10,265 nt of DNA from Tannerella sp. Lineage in GTDB: Bacteria; Bacteroidota; Bacteroidia; Bacteroidales; Tannerellaceae. Numbering within the stretch: the first letter of the stretch is position 1; each line of letters starts with the position of its first letter. The notes under the pieces were generated by a model, which worked only from the letters and a program-made list of their open reading frames with translations, searched no databases and had not been told where the DNA came from. Made by a program: the position numbers and the translations under genes. The stretch spans positions 1 to 10,265 of the forward strand of contig JAITPL010000129.1 in NCBI GenBank assembly GCA_031289445.1. Reading direction: 5' to 3'. Below are positions 8,005 to 10,265 of this stretch, one piece after another.

Positions 8005-8179
8005 TAGTGAATAGTGAATAGTGAGCAGTGAATAGTGAACAGTGAGTAGTGAGTAGTGCATAGTGAGCAGTGAACAGTTATCAGTGAGTAGTGAATAGAG
8101 AACAGTTATCAGTTATCAGTGAGTAGTTATTCACTATTAGTTATTCACTGTTAGTTATTCACTGTTAGTTGTTATTCCC
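8005..8179. repeat. degenerate 7-bp tandem repeat array (24 to 25 units) filling the rsgA-transporter spacer
   Basis: From 8005 to 8172 the sequence can be cut into 24 consecutive 7-mers without losing phase; a poor unit follows to 8179. Units 1-10 (8005-8074) are variants of TAGTGAA, TAGTGAG and CAGTGAA, plus one TAGTGCA. Units 11-17 (8075-8123) mix these with CAGTTAT. Units 18-24 (8124-8172) alternate TAGTTAT with TCACTAT or TCACTGT, giving a 14-bp period in which the reverse complement of the early motif appears. The array starts just past the rsgA stop and ends 4 bp before the transporter ATG, leaving little room for an ordinary promoter. Function unknown; slippage-prone low-complexity DNA is the simplest reading. 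Confidence 0.92.
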
Positions 8180-8182
8180 TGT

Positions 8183-9112
8183 TTAGTACGCTTCGCGATA
8201 TTTGTTGCCATCTTTGTCGGAGAGGATATTGAGATAGCTCTTATAGCGTGATTCGCTGATGTAATGCTCCTCGACTGCACGCAGTACCGCGCAATCCGGC
8301 TCGTTGGTGTGAGTGCAGTTGTTGAAGCGGCAATCAGACGTAAACTTGAATATCTCCCGAAAGTAATGCGCCACCTGAGCGCCTTCCATCTCAATCGTGC
8401 CGAAACCCTTAATCCCCGGAGTGTCGATGATGTAACCGCCGTCGGGAAAAGGTATCATCTCCGAAAAAGTAGTTGTGTGCATCCCTTTCTTGTGATACTC
8501 CGAGATTTTACCGGTACGCAGTCCGGCTTCAGGCATAAGCGCGTTAATCAGTGTCGATTTCCCCACTCCCGAATGTCCTGCCAGAAGCGTTATCTTACCC
8601 TTTAGCGCCTGCCTGAGAGCTTCGACGCCTTCTCCCCGCACGGCGCACAGACGCAGACAGGGGTAACCTATAGTGGTGTAAAGATGTATAAGGCTGTCGA
8701 GGTAATCGAGGTCGGAGGAGTCATAGCGGTCAATCTTGTTGAAGGCCAGAAGCGCGGGAATACTGTAAGCCTCTGCGGTGGCGAGGAAACGGTCGATAAA
8801 GACAGTCGTCGTCTGCGGATAACTGACCGTAGCGACGAGAACGGTCAGGTCGAGGTTGACCGCGAGGATATGCGACTGCTTCGACAGGTTGGTTGAGCGC
8901 CTTATCATATAGTTGCGTCTGTCCTCGATATCGACAATCGTTGCCGATCCTTCCTTCTCCTCAACCTGCACGCGGTCGCCGATCGCCACAGGGTTGGTGC
9001 TTCTGATGTCCCTGAGGCGAAACGAGCCTCTGACGTTACAGTCCACCGTGCGTCCGTCGTCGGTGTGAACGGTATATCGGCTGCCTGTATTTTTGATTAC
9101 CAGACCACGCAT
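8183..9112 (-). CDS. rsgA: ribosome small subunit-dependent GTPase A
   Basis: Circularly permuted GTPase (YjeQ/YloQ) that checks and matures the 30S subunit and releases on GTP hydrolysis. 309 residues, full length. An N-terminal OB-fold (about 1-68) is followed by the permuted G motifs: G4 NKID at 125-128, then G1 GHSGVGKST at 179-187, the G2 threonines near 213, and G3 DTPG at 230-233. The C-terminal zinc site is complete: C261, C266, H268 and C274 in [17 protein letters not shown]. The ATG directly abuts the frr stop codon with no gap (TAGATG), so the two genes are surely co-transcribed and probably coupled. Both act on ribosomes, frr in recycling and rsgA in 30S maturation. The stop at 8183-8185 lies at the edge of the 7-bp array. 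Confidence 0.97.
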   Translation of the reverse strand: MRGLVIKNTGSRYTVHTDDGRTVDCNVRGSFRLRDIRSTNPVAIGDRVQVEEKEGSATIVDIEDRRNYMIRRSTNLSKQSHILAVNLDLTVLVATVSYPQTTTVFIDRFLATAEAYSIPALLAFNKIDRYDSSDLDYLDSLIHLYTTIGYPCLRLCAVRGEGVEALRQALKGKITLLAGHSGVGKSTLINALMPEAGLRTGKISEYHKKGMHTTTFSEMIPFPDGGYIIDTPGIKGFGTIEMEGAQVAHYFREIFKFTSDCRFNNCTHTNEPDCAVLRAVEEHYISESRYKSYLNILSDKDGNKYREAY

Positions 9113-9676
9113 CTATACCGTCATTATCTCCTTTTCCTTAGCGGCGTACAGTTCGTCAACCTGTTTGATAAACTTGTCGTGAATCTTCTGTACCTTCTCT
9201 TCGGCGTCCTTCTCGACGTCCTCGGGCACGCCGTCTTTCACCGACTTCTTCAGCTGTTCGACAACCTCGCGGCGTGCATTGCGGACGCTTATCTTGGCGT
9301 TTTCGGCCTCCTGCTTGGCCTGTTTAGCCAGATGCCGGCGACGTTCTTCGGTGAGCGGCGGAATGCCGAGACGTATCACCTCGCCGTTGTTTTCAGGCGT
9401 GATGCCAACGTCCGAGTTCATTATAGCCCGCTCAATCTCCTTTATCAGGTTTTTCTCCCAGGGAGTGATAAGCAGGGTTTTAGCGTCGGGCGTATTGACC
9501 GAAGCTACGTTCGTCAGCGGCGTCATATCACCGTAGTAATGCACGCGCACGTTGTCGAGGATCTTGGGATTGGCTTTACCGGCGCGGATTCTGGCCAGTT
9601 CGTCATCCAGATAGTGAATAGCAGAAGCCATCTTAGCCTCCGCGTTCTTAATAAATTGATTAGTGTCTATTTCCAT
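9113..9676 (-). CDS. frr: ribosome recycling factor
   Basis: tRNA-shaped two-domain protein that, with EF-G, splits post-termination ribosomes. 187 residues against about 185 in E. coli. Conserved features are [19 protein letters not shown] (residues 27-45), the head-domain stretch [19 protein letters not shown] (67-85), [18 protein letters not shown] (101-118), and [14 protein letters not shown] (131-144). R132 matches the essential R132 of the E. coli protein. ATG 9676 is the only start that keeps the full first helix. The upstream gene pyrH is 310 bp away, further than is usual for this pair because of inserted repeats, so frr may need its own promoter; I could not identify one with confidence. 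Downstream, its TAG is immediately followed by the rsgA ATG. Confidence 0.98.
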   Translation of the reverse strand: MEIDTNQFIKNAEAKMASAIHYLDDELARIRAGKANPKILDNVRVHYYGDMTPLTNVASVNTPDAKTLLITPWEKNLIKEIERAIMNSDVGITPENNGEVIRLGIPPLTEERRRHLAKQAKQEAENAKISVRNARREVVEQLKKSVKDGVPEDVEKDAEEKVQKIHDKFIKQVDELYAAKEKEIMTV

Positions 9677-9732
9677 ATAATTATTGAATAAATGAATTTC
9701 CGATTTCTATAAACTCTTTTGATTTTCTGATT

Positions 9733-9857
9733 CTTAATTGAGAAGCAATGTCTTTTAATTGACTGCGTCGAACGTTGTTTCTTGATTGAGATGCAGCCCC
9801 TTTTAATTGACTACGTCGAACGTTGTTTTCTTGATTGACTTGCAGCGTATTTTAATT
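9733..9857. repeat. tandem direct repeat of about 48 bp, roughly 2.4 copies
   Basis: Two near-identical units start with TTTTAATTGACT: 9753-9800 (48 bp) and 9801-9849 (49 bp). They differ by few substitutions plus one extra T. A partial copy precedes them: 9733-9750 resembles the unit's 3' end (CTTAATTGAGAAGCAATG against CTTGATTGAGATGCAGCC). A third TTTTAATT starts at 9850, after which the pattern is broken by the palindrome at 9864-9920; a fourth TTTTAATT follows at 9921. Each full unit contains the palindrome AACGTT. No open reading frame is apparent. It lies upstream of frr, so it could influence frr expression, but nothing shows this directly. Confidence 0.85.
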
Positions 9858-9863
9858 TGGTAT

Positions 9864-9920
9864 GACGTTGACATGTTGGGCGAGCGCAGCGCGCCCCTAC
9901 GAACACAACATGACAACGTC
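9864..9920. repeat. 57-bp REP-like palindromic element
   Basis: Outer arms GACGTTGACATGTTG (9864-9878) and CAACATGACAACGTC (9906-9920) are reverse complements with one mismatch in 15. They enclose a GC-rich core in which GGGCG (9878-9882) pairs with CGCCC (9892-9896) around a small GC-rich loop, followed by CTACGAACA. The motif GGGCG...CGCCCCTAC resembles widespread bacterial REP-type intergenic palindromes, which TnpA-REP (RAYT) transposases are thought to mobilise. The element is much more GC-rich than the DNA around it. No transposase gene is in the window. It interrupts the 48-bp repeat series, suggesting later arrival. Confidence 0.8.
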
Positions 9921-9922
9921 TT

Positions 9923-10009
9923 TTAATTCTTAATTCTCCCCATTTCTACCTTCTATTTTCTACCTTCTATTTTCTATTTTCTACCTTTATCTACCTTCTA
10001 CCTTTATTT
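9923..10009. repeat. second 7-bp array (TTAATTC, then TTCTACC/TTCTATT units)
   Basis: Two TTAATTC units (9923-9936) and a transitional unit are followed by TTCTACC, TTCTATT, TTCTACC, TTCTATT, TTCTATT and TTCTACC at 9944-9985, in one phase. After a 3-bp slip come ATCTACC and TTCTACC (9989-10002) and a degenerate TTTATTT unit. The tract is nearly pure pyrimidine on the + strand. Its right part lies inside the pyrH reading frame and contains its stop codon. It shares no sequence with the array at 8005-8179 but has the same 7-bp period. No function is evident. Confidence 0.85.
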
Positions 10010-10265
10010 TCGTTCCTATGTTTTGGCCGTTGATGACTTTTTGAAGATTTCCGACGGTGTCCATGTCGAAGACGATGACCGGAAGGTTGTTTTCGCGGCA
10101 CAGGGTAGTAGCCGTCAGGTCCATGACCTTCAGACCGCGCCGGTAGATCTCGTCGAAAGTTATCTCGTCGAACTTCACAGCCTTGGGGTCCTTTTCGGGG
10201 TCGGCCGTATAGACCCCATCTACCCGCGTGCCTTTAAGCATGACCTCGGCCTCTATCTCTATTCC
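9987..10265 (-). CDS. pyrH: UMP kinase (uridylate kinase), C-terminal part, 5'-truncated by the window
   Basis: Amino-acid-kinase-fold enzyme that phosphorylates UMP to UDP in pyrimidine nucleotide synthesis. 92 residues are visible, reading in from the window edge. They include the signature VDGVYTADPEKDPKAVKFDE, then the GLKVMDLTATTL helix and LPVIVFDMDTVGNLQKVING near the end, all typical of the nucleotide-binding half of bacterial PyrH. The enzyme normally ends shortly after a G-x-x-x-GT motif, here GQNIGT. The extra KIKVEGR and the stop TAA (9987-9989) are largely encoded by the 7-bp repeat array, so the native tail seems to have been overwritten. frr follows on the same strand after a 310-bp repeat-filled spacer; pyrH-frr is a common conserved pair. 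Confidence 0.95.
   Translation of the reverse strand, partial: GIEIEAEVMLKGTRVDGVYTADPEKDPKAVKFDEITFDEIYRRGLKVMDLTATTLCRENNLPVIVFDMDTVGNLQKVINGQNIGTKIKVEGR

Noticed and set aside
7660..8061. A 133-residue - strand reading frame beginning with an HYSL-type repeated peptide read from the heptamer array.
   Set aside because: On the - strand the TTCACTA-type units contain no stop codons, so the array is open by composition. The rest overlaps the transporter gene out of frame and resembles no protein.
8005..8179. A CRISPR array.
   Set aside because: Units are 7 bp with no spacers of uniform length and no cas genes nearby.

Overview
This looks like chromosome from a member of the Bacteroidota, most likely the order Bacteroidales. 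The reasons are a Gram-negative lipid A gene (lpxB) directly behind surE, the order pyrH-frr-rsgA, a topoisomerase I whose C-terminus carries GRYGP-type repeats instead of cysteine zinc fingers, and almost no Shine-Dalgarno sequences. Coding DNA is moderately GC-rich and the spacers are AT-rich. The genus cannot be fixed by eye.

Bases 1-6183 hold six tightly packed genes on the + strand: topA (5'-truncated by the window, starting exactly at the predicted catalytic tyrosine codon), a RidA-family protein, ppk1 (polyphosphate kinase), surE (nucleotidase), lpxB (lipid A disaccharide synthase) and a 95-residue unknown protein. Gaps are 3, 1 and 1 bp, then two 4-bp ATGA overlaps, so one mRNA with translational coupling is likely. 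Bases 6184-6278 form a short convergent spacer with a perfect 11-bp inverted repeat.

Bases 6279-10265 hold four genes on the - strand. In transcription order they are pyrH (5'-truncated by the window edge), frr, rsgA (its ATG touches the frr stop codon) and a Na+/phosphate cotransporter with a PhoU-like tail. pyrH, frr and rsgA serve pyrimidine supply, ribosome recycling and 30S maturation. The transporter shares a phosphate theme with the convergent ppk1 and surE.

The genes are ordinary housekeeping genes; the unusual content is in the - strand spacers. The rsgA-transporter spacer is almost entirely a degenerate 7-bp tandem array of 24 units in one phase. The pyrH-frr spacer (310 bp) contains about 2.4 copies of a 48-49 bp direct repeat, a 57-bp REP-like palindrome, and a second, unrelated 7-bp array that runs into the 3' end of pyrH and encodes its last residues. 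I found no tRNA, rRNA, CRISPR array, transposase or phage gene, and no convincing new enzymatic or defence system.
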